Below are positions 47,096-58,700 of a stretch of 64,000 nucleotides of DNA, in pieces. The notes under the pieces were generated by a model, which was not told where the DNA came from, did no database searches, and saw only the letters and a list, made by a program, of their open reading frames with translations. The stretch's first letter is position 1. The number at the start of each line of letters is the position of its first letter. The position numbers and the translations under genes are program-made. Source of the stretch: Onchocerca lupi (taxonomy: Eukaryota > Nematoda > Chromadorea > Rhabditida > Onchocercidae). The stretch spans positions 98,953 through 162,952 of the forward strand of contig JAOVVO010000102.1 in assembly GCA_028564675.1 (NCBI GenBank). Reading direction: 5' to 3'.

Positions 47096-48357
47096 AAAAC
47101 TTAAATATTTAAATTATAATAATCATATGATATACTTATATTATAATCTGAATATTTTGAATCATTTGTGAATAATTATCAACGCTATAATTTCAAATTT
47201 ATCATTTCAATTTAATTATTAACTCTATAAATGTAAGATTTTTTTTCCGGGCGAATGAATTGAATGAAATGATGTGGAAATTTATAAAAGCTATATTTAA
47301 GGAATTTAAATACGATCGATCATCTATGAGAAACGATTCAATCAGTTACGAACGGTAATTTGCTTGGAATGAATTTAATAAATTTAAAAATGAAATAATC
47401 TTATATGAAATAATTGCAAATTTGGAAATTTGCAAAAAAATTTGAAAAATATAATAAGTCAGTTAAAATTCATTTCACAAAGAAATTCTTTTCTCTTACA
47501 CAATCAACAATTTTTACTTAATTTATTCAATTTTTCTTTTATTATCTATTAAAGAAGAATTTTATGCTGAGAAATGATAAGCTTAAATCATTTTTTCATA
47601 GACTAACAATTTTATTCAATCATTTATATTTAGTAAAAATTACAGAAATTAAGGAAATACAATAAATTGCCGCATAATTCATATTTTTTGCTTTTCTAAA
47701 AAATATTAATGATTTGAATAATATTTTCGAATGAAATTAAGAATCTAGGAAGCGTTAGTTTCGAAGATTTTTTGAAAAATTTCAATTTTTCAATTTCAAA
47801 ATATTCCAACAATTGCGAAAAGATTGTATCGAATTGAATAAAAATGAATTGATTAGAATCAATATCTTTTCGAAGAGAATTTGTGAAAAATTGCCATTTT
47901 GATGATAGTAAAGTGAAATATTGAAAAAAATTAAAAAATCAAAAAATCGAAAAAAAAAAAGTTTGTCTGAAAATTTTTGTCATCTTTTGGCGTTTAATTG
48001 TTGTAATGTCACCAACCATTTCCGCTACTAACTAACAAATAAATCAGTCATTTTTCCTTTTTTTTTCACTTTTTTTTTTGAAAAATGTTTAAAAAAGAAC
48101 GAAAATTTTTGAAGAAAATAAAGAAAAGAAAAGAAAAGGAAAAAATTGAATGTTTGAAAAGAAGAATTATCATACGTTATGTCACTAAATATACATTTTG
48201 TAATGATACAAAAGAATAACAATTAGAAAAAAAAAAAGGAAAAGATTTTGTTTGTATAAAAAAAAGAAAAAAAAATAGAATTCAGCTTTTGGAATATTGA
48301 AATTTCCGCTTTCATTTTATTACTTTTGCATAATTATATGTTAATTTAACCTTTTAA

Positions 48358-48600
48358 CAACAATTTATAATGCTAAAAGATCGATTCCCACATATTGATT
48401 GATTGATTGATTTTTCCTTTTTTTTTTTTCTGGAATAAAACTATGCAACGATCAAATAGAGAAGATAAAATGAATGACTTTTCAACAACAATTTATGATA
48501 CTAATAGATTGATCGAAATATATCGATTAATTGATTTTTCCTTTTTTCTCTAAAATAAAACTGTACAATAATCATTTATAGAAACGATAAATGAATGAAG
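48358..48600. repeat. Two-copy ~124-bp tandem duplication
   Basis: AACAACAATTTATAATGCTA (48358) and AACAACAATTTATGATACTA (48486) start copies sharing AGATCGAT, ATTGATTTTTCCTTTTTT, AATAAAACT.T.CAA and ATGAATGA. Confidence 0.9.
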
Positions 48601-51449
48601 GCATTTGTAATAAATCAATGCACTAATTAAAAATTAAATCATCTTTTAGGATTAAAATTAAATTGAATCGATAAGTTTGAAGTATTAAAATTTTTTAAAA
48701 ACTGAATTTAGCGAAATTTTTATGTACAATGTGAAACAGAAGAATGTTAAAATAACAACAATTAAAAATAAAGTTAGCAAATAATTTAGAACAGTGACGT
48801 TGAACAGATTTATGAATGTTATCTACTGATTCGAACTTTCAATCAAAATGTTGATAATGATGATAATGATGATAAGAACTAGTCTAGTAAAAGCTGTATG
48901 ATTGATTATCTTTATTTAAGATTTATTGATTGATTATGTTTACTGATAATGATGTCATTATTATGTCTATTGATGTCATTATTTGAGATGTATTAATTAA
49001 TTACCCGAAATAATCAAATGAAAATTGCTAAACGAATGTATCAAAATTTTCTTCTATGTAAGATATTTCGTTATCTTTAAAATCTGCAATTTATCATCTT
49101 TTTATAAATAAAAAAAAAGTTTATGTATTAGTTTATAAATAGGAAAAAAAGTTTATTAAGAAATTAATTTAACTTTACAAAAATTCATAAAAATTGAAAT
49201 TTACAAGTAAGGAATTTTTTTGTCCGACTATTTCTAAATTTCAATTTGAATTAAAATAATAAAGTGATAAAAAATAAATATCATTTTTTACTTTTTATTT
49301 CTCCCTGCTCTCTCGCAATCATTTCATAATTTTTAACGTCTTATTCTGTCTAAACTTCTAATTCATGAATGGATTTAACTGGCATTTCACAAAATTTAAT
49401 GAAAATTGAGATTTACAGAAAAAAAAATCATTTCTTTTCTTGATTATTTCGAAATTTCAATTTATAACCAAATATTTTTGTAAAGTTGATAATGCTTACA
49501 GCCATTCAGACCATGAAAATAACTGAATGATTGAAAACGCTTGGCTGAAATGAATAATTAAATAGTTTTTAATTTGTTTCAAATTTCAAAAAAAGTCTTT
49601 TTTAATTAAAGTTGGAATATTACAATTATGCTAAATATTTTAATTACTGGATATTTTTAAATCCTCTAAAATAACTCAACTCATTACAATCTTTTTCTCC
49701 TTAATTCGTAAAAATTCAAGAGCTTTTTCCTTAGTTCTTCTCAATTATCTCAAAAAATCTTTAAGTAATTAGCTTTTATAGTTTGATTTATTGGATTAAT
49801 CACACAAATACAAAATCATCCATTAAATTAACGATATCTTTTCTTTTTTTTAAAAAAAATTCGAAAAAAAGAAAAACTTTGTTTTAGAAAAAAAAAAAAA
49901 ACATATGGCCAAAAATTGCATATTTTTGAATGAGCAGATTTCTGGAAAATACAAGGAAAAGTTAGTTTTCTTTTTTTTCTTCTTTGTTGAAATACTATTT
50001 TCCTTTACTTACATTTGATTTTACTTATTTGTTTTCCTTTTTTACTTATTTTTTCAAAAAAAAAAAAAAAGAAGAAATCCCTATGAGAAGATGACAAATA
50101 ATAATGGTGACATCTTGTCTGGAATGAAACAAGATGAGATGATGACGATATGAATAGAACTCATCTGATCAAGGTGAAAGTAATTTGTTTCAGGTTGATT
50201 GAACGTGCCGATCGACACAATCATTCCAACGAAAAAATTATATTTGTTGTGAGAAAATTAGGCTCATAAAGTTGCTAAAAAAGTTTTTACGATAAGTAGC
50301 ATGTTGTTGAGTAAAATGACAAATTATTATTGAATCAAATAATCATTTCAATAAATTTGTAATACTGATAAACTAATACTGATAAACCTAATATACACTG
50401 CTCTGCATTAATGATAAAATGAAATTAATTCTAATATTTATGATAAAGTAATGATGCAATGATGATATAATTACCATGAAATTAATCAGATAATCAAAGA
50501 GAATTAATAAATGAAATAAAAAACATTCAGGAAATATTTTTAAATTAATTCGACTCTTAAGTCATGATTAGAAAATGAAACTAGATCATAGCATACGTTA
50601 ATTTATTGCTAAGTCTTTAATTTTTTACTAAAAATTCAAAATTTTAAAAGTTTTTTACTTTAATTTATCACTAAAAGAAGGAATAGATAGAAAGAGAAAG
50701 GAGAAATAGAATTTTGAGCAATAAATTTGATAATTTCAAAATTTTAAATTTAAATTCTCAAATTTAGTTTTATAATTTAATACTTGAAATTTGATGATAA
50801 ATTCATCCTAAAAGGATTAAAAAGATTAATTAAATTTTTATTTTCTTTTTCTCCTCTCTTCAATTTCGCTTCCCACCTTTCTTGTTTGTTTCAAAAGTGA
50901 AAGATACTGGGATATCTCGGATATCCCGGACATTGGAAAATTTATTTTAATATAAAATTATGATGATAAATTACAATTTGTAGTGATAAATATTAGTGAA
51001 CAGTAAATCATAGTAACTAAAGGATAACTGATTAATTTCTATTCTTCATTGTCTAACTTTTTTGTTTTCAAATATTCAAATAAAATTAATCTCGCAATGA
51101 AATAGAAATAAAAAAAGAGAGAGAAAAAAAAAGGAAAGTAATTTGAGAGAAATTTGAAAATTCCCAAGGCCATAAAAATTGCAGTAAGTGGATTCTTTTG
51201 TTATTTTGGGAAAACATATTTGTATAAACAAATTAGATCGGCTCCCGTAAAATCTAAAAACTTTTTGATTATTCCGATTTTAATAAATCAATAATTTCAG
51301 CTTTTTCAAAAGCATTTATTCATTCATTCATATTCCATTTCAAATGCTAGAAATATGTAATTTATAATATATTTATGCATATTGAGTTTAGCAATTTTTG
51401 AAATTGCAGTGCAATATTTTAAATTAGATTAATAAATTAGATTGCACAA

Positions 51450-52010
51450 TTATTTTTCCCGAATTACCGATTATATTCTTTCCCAAGAATTTTTTTCAAT
51501 TTTTTTTCGATTCACCAGCTACTTTCTTCCCATTATATTTCTCAAATTACCGCTTCCTGAAATATTCTTCCAAATTCCCGATTATCTTCTTCCAAAAGTA
51601 TTTTTTTTACTGAATCTCAAGTTCTATTCCTAAAATATTTTTTCGATTCTTCGGTTATATTCTTTCCAAAATATTTTTCCTAAATAACAAGTTAAATTCC
51701 CAAAATATTTTTTTTTCTCCCGAATTCCCGTTTATTTTCTTACTAAAATATTTTTCTGAGTCACCAATTACCTCCTTCTCGAAATATTTTTCTGAATCTT
51801 CGATTATTTTCTTACCAATATATTTTTCCGAATTATCGATTAAATAACTTCTTCCCGAAATATCAGTTGCTTTCTGCCTCAAATATTTTTCCGGATCATT
51901 GGCTGCTTTCTTCCAGAAAAAAAAAGCCACTTCCTTTTTGTCTCAAATATTTCCCGAATTATCGATTGCCTCCTATTTTAAATATTTTTTGAAAACGAAC
52001 TACTGCTTGC
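51450..52010. repeat. ~40-bp minisatellite, about 13 degenerate copies
   Basis: On the plus strand the unit is roughly AAATATTTTTCCGAATTACC then GATTATTTTCTTCCC, repeated across 560 bases. On the minus strand part of the array stays open (51655-51930) and encodes imperfect 12-13-residue repeats DSEKYFEKEVIG / DSEKYFSKKING / DNSEKYIGKKIIE. Confidence 0.9.
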
Positions 52011-52436
52011 TTTCTTTATTAAAATATAATGCATGTAATATTTGAAAAATAAAAAAAAAAGAAAGATTTAAAAATTCCTTTTTTTTAAATTCAATTATTC
52101 ATTTGTTTTAGTTGGTAGGATTTATGAAATAGAGCTTGCGAAACAAATTTTCAAAAAATAGTGAAAGAAAAAGCGAAATATATCATAACAGAAAAAAAAA
52201 TAATTCCAAGAAACTAATTAAAGTAATTAAGAAAAAAAAAAGGATGAATTATTGAAAATGCACGAAACGAAAAAAAAGCAAACGAAAGATTGCAATTATA
52301 GTTTTCAAAGGTCAACCGAAAATATTTTAGACATATAGCTGAGAAGTATATTTGGTGATAATTAATAGAATTTAGGTGTAAAGGTGGGAAAAAAAATGAA
52401 AGAAAGTGAAAATACCTGCGAATACAGAGTAATCAT

Positions 52437-52450
52437 AGGTGTGCACACCT
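52437..52450. repeat. 14-bp perfect palindrome AGGTGTGCACACCT
   Basis: A self-complementary sequence with a central GTGCAC, in a GC-richer patch (52415-52700). Confidence 0.9.
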
Positions 52451-52584
52451 GCTCTTCCATTAATTACACCTATTAATTACTTGATAAAGATAAAAGATGA
52501 ATGAGCTACTAAGAGCTGAACCACAAAGAGTGCTCCTTAGGAATAATCCTTTACGGTCATATTCACTTTTCTTGGGCATTAATC

Positions 52585-52675
52585 CCTGATGAAGTGACCC
52601 CTTGATGAAAATCAACTTGATGAAGTGACCACTCGAAGAAATCAACCTGATCAAAGTGATTTTGACAAAAATGAT
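52585..52675. repeat. ~31-bp tandem repeat, 3 copies
   Basis: CCTGATGAAGTGACCCCTTG (52585), CTTGATGAAGTGACCACTCG (52616) and CCTGATCAAAGTGATTTTGA (52646), each followed by AAGAAATCAA or similar. Confidence 0.9.
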
Positions 52676-52735
52676 GGGACGGATGCTAAGTGGTTAAGTG
52701 GACGAAGATTAATTGTTTTTCATAAACATAGCAAG

Positions 52736-52850
52736 CTGACCTTATAGAAATTCTTATAAAAGTAATTAGTAAATTGATCTTATTGAAATCCTTACAAAAA
52801 TAAGTTGTAAATTGATTTCATTATAATTCGTATAAAAAGTAATTTAAAAA
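52736..52850. repeat. ~42-bp tandem repeat, 3 copies
   Basis: 'TTGATCTTATTGAAATCCTTA' plus 'CAAAAATAAGTTGTAAA' recurs in diverged form near 52736, 52774 and 52812. Confidence 0.75.
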
Positions 52851-53240
52851 ATAATATTTTTAAGATAAGTTCCATGGTTTGTTATAAGATTATAATATAA
52901 AAATAATCTATAAATAGTTTAAAAATACACTGTGATTTTTGAACTATCATCGATTGGTTGTAAATATGGAAATTGGATATTCTTCCGCATACACTGTAAC
53001 TCCATATATACTGTAACGGTTGAGGTACTGTAATGATTGATGAAAAAAACGATAATTTCAATGACAGATGGCGATGTCATTGAAATAGTAATGTTTCAAC
53101 CGGATATTTCCAAATAATTTCGGAAGACATTTTCAGAATACGTTTCAATTATGATGGCATACGGGATTTTCTTCATGATTTATTTATTGCATTCGTTGCA
53201 TTGGATTCGACAGTATCTTTGTGATGAATTTAAAATAAAC

Positions 53241-53705
53241 TTTTGAAATTTTAAGAAATTCAAAATTTACTTTTAAAGTTTAAATTTTATTTTTTTATGC
53301 ATTGGAAAGAAAGTAGTTTGATAAAGAAATGAAACAATTGTTTCGCATTCAGAAAATTTCATCGAATTATTGTAATTATTTAATTTCTCATAAAAAATTT
53401 ACTTTATTATAACTAATCCATATTAATACTTAATACTTCTCATCTATTATTAATGAATCACTATTTTTGAAAATTTATGAAATTTGAAATATATTTTTAA
53501 AATTTCTTATATTGGAAAGAAAATAGTTCAATGAAGAAATAAAATAATCATTTTACATTTTGAATTTCTTTCAAAATTTTTTTGAAATTTTACTAAATTA
53601 CTGCAATTAATTTCATCTCTCATAGAAATTTATTCATTATACTAATCGATATTATTTAACACTTATCATCTGCCATTGATAATTTATCACAACATTTGTA
53701 AACAA
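53241..53705. repeat. Two-copy ~210-bp tandem duplication
   Basis: ATTGGAAAGAAAGTAGTTTG (53301) and ATTGGAAAGAAAATAGTTCA (53511) mark copies. They also share AAGAAATRAAAYAAT, TTAATTTC.TCTCATA.AAATTTA and CTTATCATCTRYYATTRAT. Confidence 0.9.
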
Positions 53706-54426
53706 TTAGGGATATATTTATGAAATTATTGGATTTAATTTTTTACTTTTTTTGACTGAAATCAAATCGTCAAATAAAGATTATTTTTCGCACAGCTTTA
53801 ATTTGTGGCTGATGAAAATCTGTATGAAATGATTTTATAATGAACATGTAACGAAGAAAATTTGAGCAGTATTTAAGTTAAAAAAAAAAAAAAAAAAAAA
53901 AAAAACGAAATTTGAAAAAAATGTCGGTTTTAAAACTAACTCATCATGGAAAACAGTTGGAATTTCACAAATAATTGTCTAAAAATACTTTGATAGTAGC
54001 AAAATTAATTCAATTTCCATTTATTGTTTAGATTAATTTCATTTCCATAATTTGAATAAAAAGGTAAAAATTCCATAATCAGCTGAATTGATAGTTTCAA
54101 ATAGCATTTAGCAACGAATGTGCATTTTTTTTAATTAAACAGTGTGATCAAACATAAATTTGAATTAATAATCTCATTAATCCTATTGATTTGTTAGAGA
54201 TCAAAATACCAACATCATCATCATGCAGGAAATTATATTTAACAGAACTTAATAGAATTAATAAAATTTAATGTAATAGAAATTATCGTGAAATAGTTTA
54301 ATCTTCCAATAATAAATAACTATTGGTGGAATATACATCATTATTCATATATCAGAATAATAATAATAATCATAAAATTAGAAATAAAAATGAATATCTC
54401 TTCCTCAAATGAAATGATTGAAATTA

Positions 54427-54552
54427 AATATTGTAATAAATACCTTAGATACCTTTAGATGAAACAACTAAAGTCAATATTACAATAAACGTAACTTAGA
54501 TATTTTAGATGAAATAACTAAGGTTAATACTGTAATAAGTACCTTAGACACC
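54427..54552. repeat. 50-bp tandem repeat, 2.5 copies
   Basis: Units at 54427, 54476 and 54527 share AATATTGTAATAAATACCTT, then AGATACCTTTAGATGAAATA, then ACTAAGGT. Confidence 0.9.
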
Positions 54553-54557
54553 AATGC

Positions 54558-54592
54558 CATTTGGTACCATTAAGTACTAATGGTACCAAATG
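54558..54592. repeat. Perfect 15-bp inverted repeat
   Basis: CATTTGGTACCATTA (54558-54572) pairs exactly with 54578-54592 around AGTAC. Confidence 0.95.
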
Positions 54593-54673
54593 AACCATAT
54601 TATAATTATCGATAATTTATCGAACAAATTTCATCGAATAAAATATGCCAGTCGTTCATTCAATATCAAGTCT

Positions 54674-54716
54674 TAAGGTGTGAAATTTTTCGGTGAAAAC
54701 CAATTTTCACACCTTA
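54674..54716. repeat. Perfect 12-bp inverted repeat
   Basis: TAAGGTGTGAAA (54674-54685) pairs with TTTCACACCTTA (54705-54716). It is 82 bp after the previous hairpin. Confidence 0.95.
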
Positions 54717-55258
54717 GGGGAGTGATTAAATTATGGAAAATGTTTTGTATCGAAAGTTATATTTTATGTTATAATTCAATTAAAAATTATTAATATTCCA
54801 GAATCAATTTTATTCAACATGAATTTCTAATTTGTAATTAGAATTTTAATTTAACTCTCTCAGCAATAAAATAGGTTAAATATTAATAAACAATTTTATT
54901 ATTCGAAAAAGAAGAGAAAAGAAAATGAAAAGAATTTTGCTTATTATAACAGTTTAATGGAAAATGAAAAATAATTTTTGATATGCAAATAAGAAAAACG
55001 GACACTAATTCTAATTTGTTTAATAAAAATAAATAATAAAAGCATTTTGATGAAACAAAGAAAGACAAATTTGTGATTGAGAAGGAAATAAGCCAGGAAA
55101 CAATCACTGAAGAAGAAAACTAATTTTGAAAATTTCAAGAAGACAGTATGCGAAGCCAACAATTTGAATTTAATTTAAATTTTTAATTTAAAAATGATAC
55201 GTACGAACTATATTTGCTAATTGTTGTGATAGAATTAAGAGAAATATAATTAGAACAA

Positions 55259-55795
55259 AATTATGATATTTCAGTTTTGCTATATTGAAAGGAAACTGTG
55301 CAAGCTGTTACTATAATGATACTGCTGATGGTGATGAAAGAATCATGATAACAGCAAAAATCATGATAATACATTCAGAATGAAATTATGGTTGTTCAAT
55401 TTTGTTATATCGAAAGAAAATAATTACAATAGATATATTTTAGAATAATAGAAGAGGAGGAGTTATCATGATAATGATAATGATGATAATAACCATGATA
55501 ATCAGATAATAATAAAATTTGAACAATATTATGATATTTCAGTTTTACTATATTGAAAGGGAAACTGTTGCAATAGATATATTTTAGAAAAGGAGGGGCT
55601 ATCACGATAATGATAATGATGATAATAATCATGGTTTTAAAAGAAGTATAATTAAAATAAAATCATGATACTTTGATTTTGATATGTTAAGAAGAAAAAA
55701 TTATCCAATAGATATATTTTACAATAATAAAAGACATATTATGATTATGATAGTGATAGCGATAATAATCATGATAATCAGAATAGTTTATTGAT
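55259..55795. repeat. ~135-bp tandem repeat, 4 copies, abutting a gene 3' end
   Basis: Units begin at 55259, 55385, 55528 and 55662 with ATTATGATATTTCAGTTTTG, then CTATATTGAAAGG, CAATAGATATATTTTAGAA and a GATAATGATGATAATAA block. The tail phrase AGTATAATTAAAATAAAAT also precedes the first unit. The array ends at the stop codon of the next gene. Confidence 0.9.
55787..55792 (-). terminator. Candidate poly(A) signal 7 bases after a stop codon
   Basis: TTTATT on the plus strand, AATAAA on the minus strand, just beyond the TGA at 55801-55799. It implies a very short 3' UTR bordering the tandem array. Confidence 0.4.
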
Positions 55796-55798
55796 TAT

Positions 55799-58700
55799 TC
55801 ATGCTGATGAGATAATATGTCCGAAATGATCCATCGATGTTATGCAATTACCATCCGAGACAACCATTCCGCTACGACTTACGTGAACACGTTTCAGGCC
55901 TCTCTTCACAAATGCTTTATCATCTTCCTTCAAATTTTTCCTTTTTTTTCGATTCTTATCAAATTTGCATAATTTAAAAAAAAATTCAAACAATTAAAAA
56001 AAGCAACAAAAGTCCTAATTAAACATTGCGGCAATACGATAAATTTTTCAACAGATTTTCCAGATTATTCAAACTTTTGAACTTTCCACATTTTTAGTTA
56101 GGATTTTTCAACCAAAGTTTGTTGCAAATTTGAAAGAACTTTATTTTAATCTATAATCAAAAAACTCTAAAACAGTTAACTTATAATATTACCTTAAAAT
56201 TCACTTTAAAGAAAAAAAAACCCTCTCAGATGAACTTTGCTGATCGATTCTTTGATCTTATTTATGATTTAGCTAGTCCTAAAAGAGTTAACTCATAATA
56301 TTAACTCAAGATTTCATCTCAAAAATGCCAGATTTTCCTCCTTTCTTTTTTTTTAAAAAAAAAAGACTGCTTTTCTCAGATGTATTTTGTTGATAGATTC
56401 TTTAACCATATTTATGATTAATTATGCTGAATTAGATCAGAAATAAAAATTTGCTAATGAAATTTTGTTTTATCAATTTATCAGTTTAAAATATTTATTC
56501 AAATATTGAAAACACAATGAAATTATTTATGGTAAATAGCTGGAAAAAAATTTAATGTCATTTATTAAGCCTAAATAATCTAAAGTAAAATAATTAGTAA
56601 TTAAAGTAAAATATTCCAAGTAGAAGAAAAACTCCAGACAGTTTAAAAGTTTTGCAGTCTAGTAGCATATAGTAACACGTAGTGATACGTAAATAAAAAG
56701 TTGTAAGAAAAGAAACGAAACCTGAACAGCCATATCAACCACGTTTGTACGTACGTGTACGATACCATCAGATGGCGAGCAACTAATATGTTTCGGACGA
56801 CAATTCACTTCCACGTTACCACGCTTATCTTGTTTGATATAAATCCCTTCAAAATATTCAAACTTTTATTTTACCATTTACAAAAATAATAATCAACTTG
56901 TTCAATAATTAATGATAATACACATTTTACTTAGAATTTAAACGAAATTTTACACGTGATGACACGACACGAGAACAATGCCTAACGACTCGATGAGACG
57001 TGAACAACACGTGGCAACACGTGGATAAAAAGTTTGTGCGAAAAGAAAGGAAAAAAAAACCGTTAATCGTAAGAGTAAGTGAACCATCATCACGTGTTCC
57101 ATAACGAGCTTCTTGTACTATTTTATTGCATAATTCTGTGAACTAAAATAAAAAATATAATTCGAATTTATATTCGAATTTAAATTCATTCATGTATTTC
57201 ATTAAATATCAATTGAATACAGATATATATGATATGAAAAAATCTATGTTTTATTTTATAATATATATATGTGTTAATTAAATAAACTTTCAGTCATATT
57301 TTTCCATTTTTCAACTTATTTTTACCAGAAAAAAAAGATTAAATTTGTTATTTTATCAATTTTGTGATAATAATCTGCCATTTATTACTATGAAATTTAT
57401 TAAAACTTTACATGCTTTTTTTTTGATTTAGAAATTAAAAATGATTTTATAAAGAAATTAAACTTTGACCTGATCACCGGTTTGTGATTCTGTGAAAAAC
57501 ATGCGTACTGTGAAATCGTAATCCAAACTTGGAAATTGCAAACGTCCAAGTGAAACCGACAAAGTACCTTTGACAATTGTTGATGACACCAGATAAGCTT
57601 CGCTAAGATGCGACATTGTAAATAATACACCTTGTGTACCAAATACTGTTGCTTTTTCATTTTCTGTTACTAAAATTGAAATTTGTAAATTTTAAATTTC
57701 AAATTTAAAAATAAATAAAATCATTTTTATTCCTAATTATTTTATTGCAAGTTATTATAATATTCCAATAGTATTAGTAACAATAAGAATAAAATTATTG
57801 ATCAAATTTCAAAAAAAAAAAAAAAAAAATCTTACAAGTTGGTCCAAAATTGCAGAAAACTTTTTCATCCTGCTGAAAGATACGAGCTTTTTTATGTAAT
57901 ATGCATGAGCCAGTACCACGGCTATTGCATGCTGCCTAAATTAAGCCAATTAATTAGACAGATAAAAAAATAATTTTTAGCCTAAAATTTTTTGCATTTT
58001 GTAATGATATTAGGATAACTGAATATTCAGTGACAGGTTGAGAGAGTAGTTTAGTATTATTAATTCAAGCAAAGTTTTGGATAATACTCTTCGAGATTTA
58101 AATTTCGATTTCGATTTATTTTTACCGAAAATTTATCGTGGCAAAGAACTCGGATGGCTCGATCAACTGCTATCTGAAATTGAAATTATCGTTAAAAAAG
58201 AGAAAACGAGCTGAAATTTTGCAAAAATAATGGACGAAATATGAAATTTCATTAAAAATTAACTCCTAATGATGAAATATGGCACTATTGATTGATTTTG
58301 ATTGCTATATTTTACTCGATGATATCGACTGCATGACTGATGAACATTGATGTCTTTTGAGTTTTTGGTTGTTCTTTTAGATTTCGTAAAAAAACAAGAG
58401 TTAAACTTGAAAAATATGAGTGAAGAAATTGAAAATTTCAAATGAATTGGAGAAATTTCAAAAATGTTACCTCAATCATGACACCATTATTGAGTAAAAT
58501 TGAAATGGTACCAGTTGGTGCAACATAAATAATCGGAAATTTGCCACGTTTTTGACCGGAATTAGTATTATTGCCGGAAGGGCAAGTTTCACCATTACGT
58601 GGTGCTGCAACAGTACTACTTACGTGTGGTACACCTGAAATGAAACTTTGAGTAATTTATTTTCCTATTATAAGCACAAATCGTGATAAAAACAAATTAT

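Larger units (their letters stand above)
33334..55798. other. 22-kb gene desert built largely from degenerate tandem repeats
   Basis: No multi-exon coding pattern was found on either strand. Individual arrays and inverted repeats are listed separately. The parts between them are A/T-rich without recognised features. Several open frames here (for example 43570-43833, 46725-46907 and 51655-51930) coincide with tandem arrays and are not taken as genes. Confidence 0.6.
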
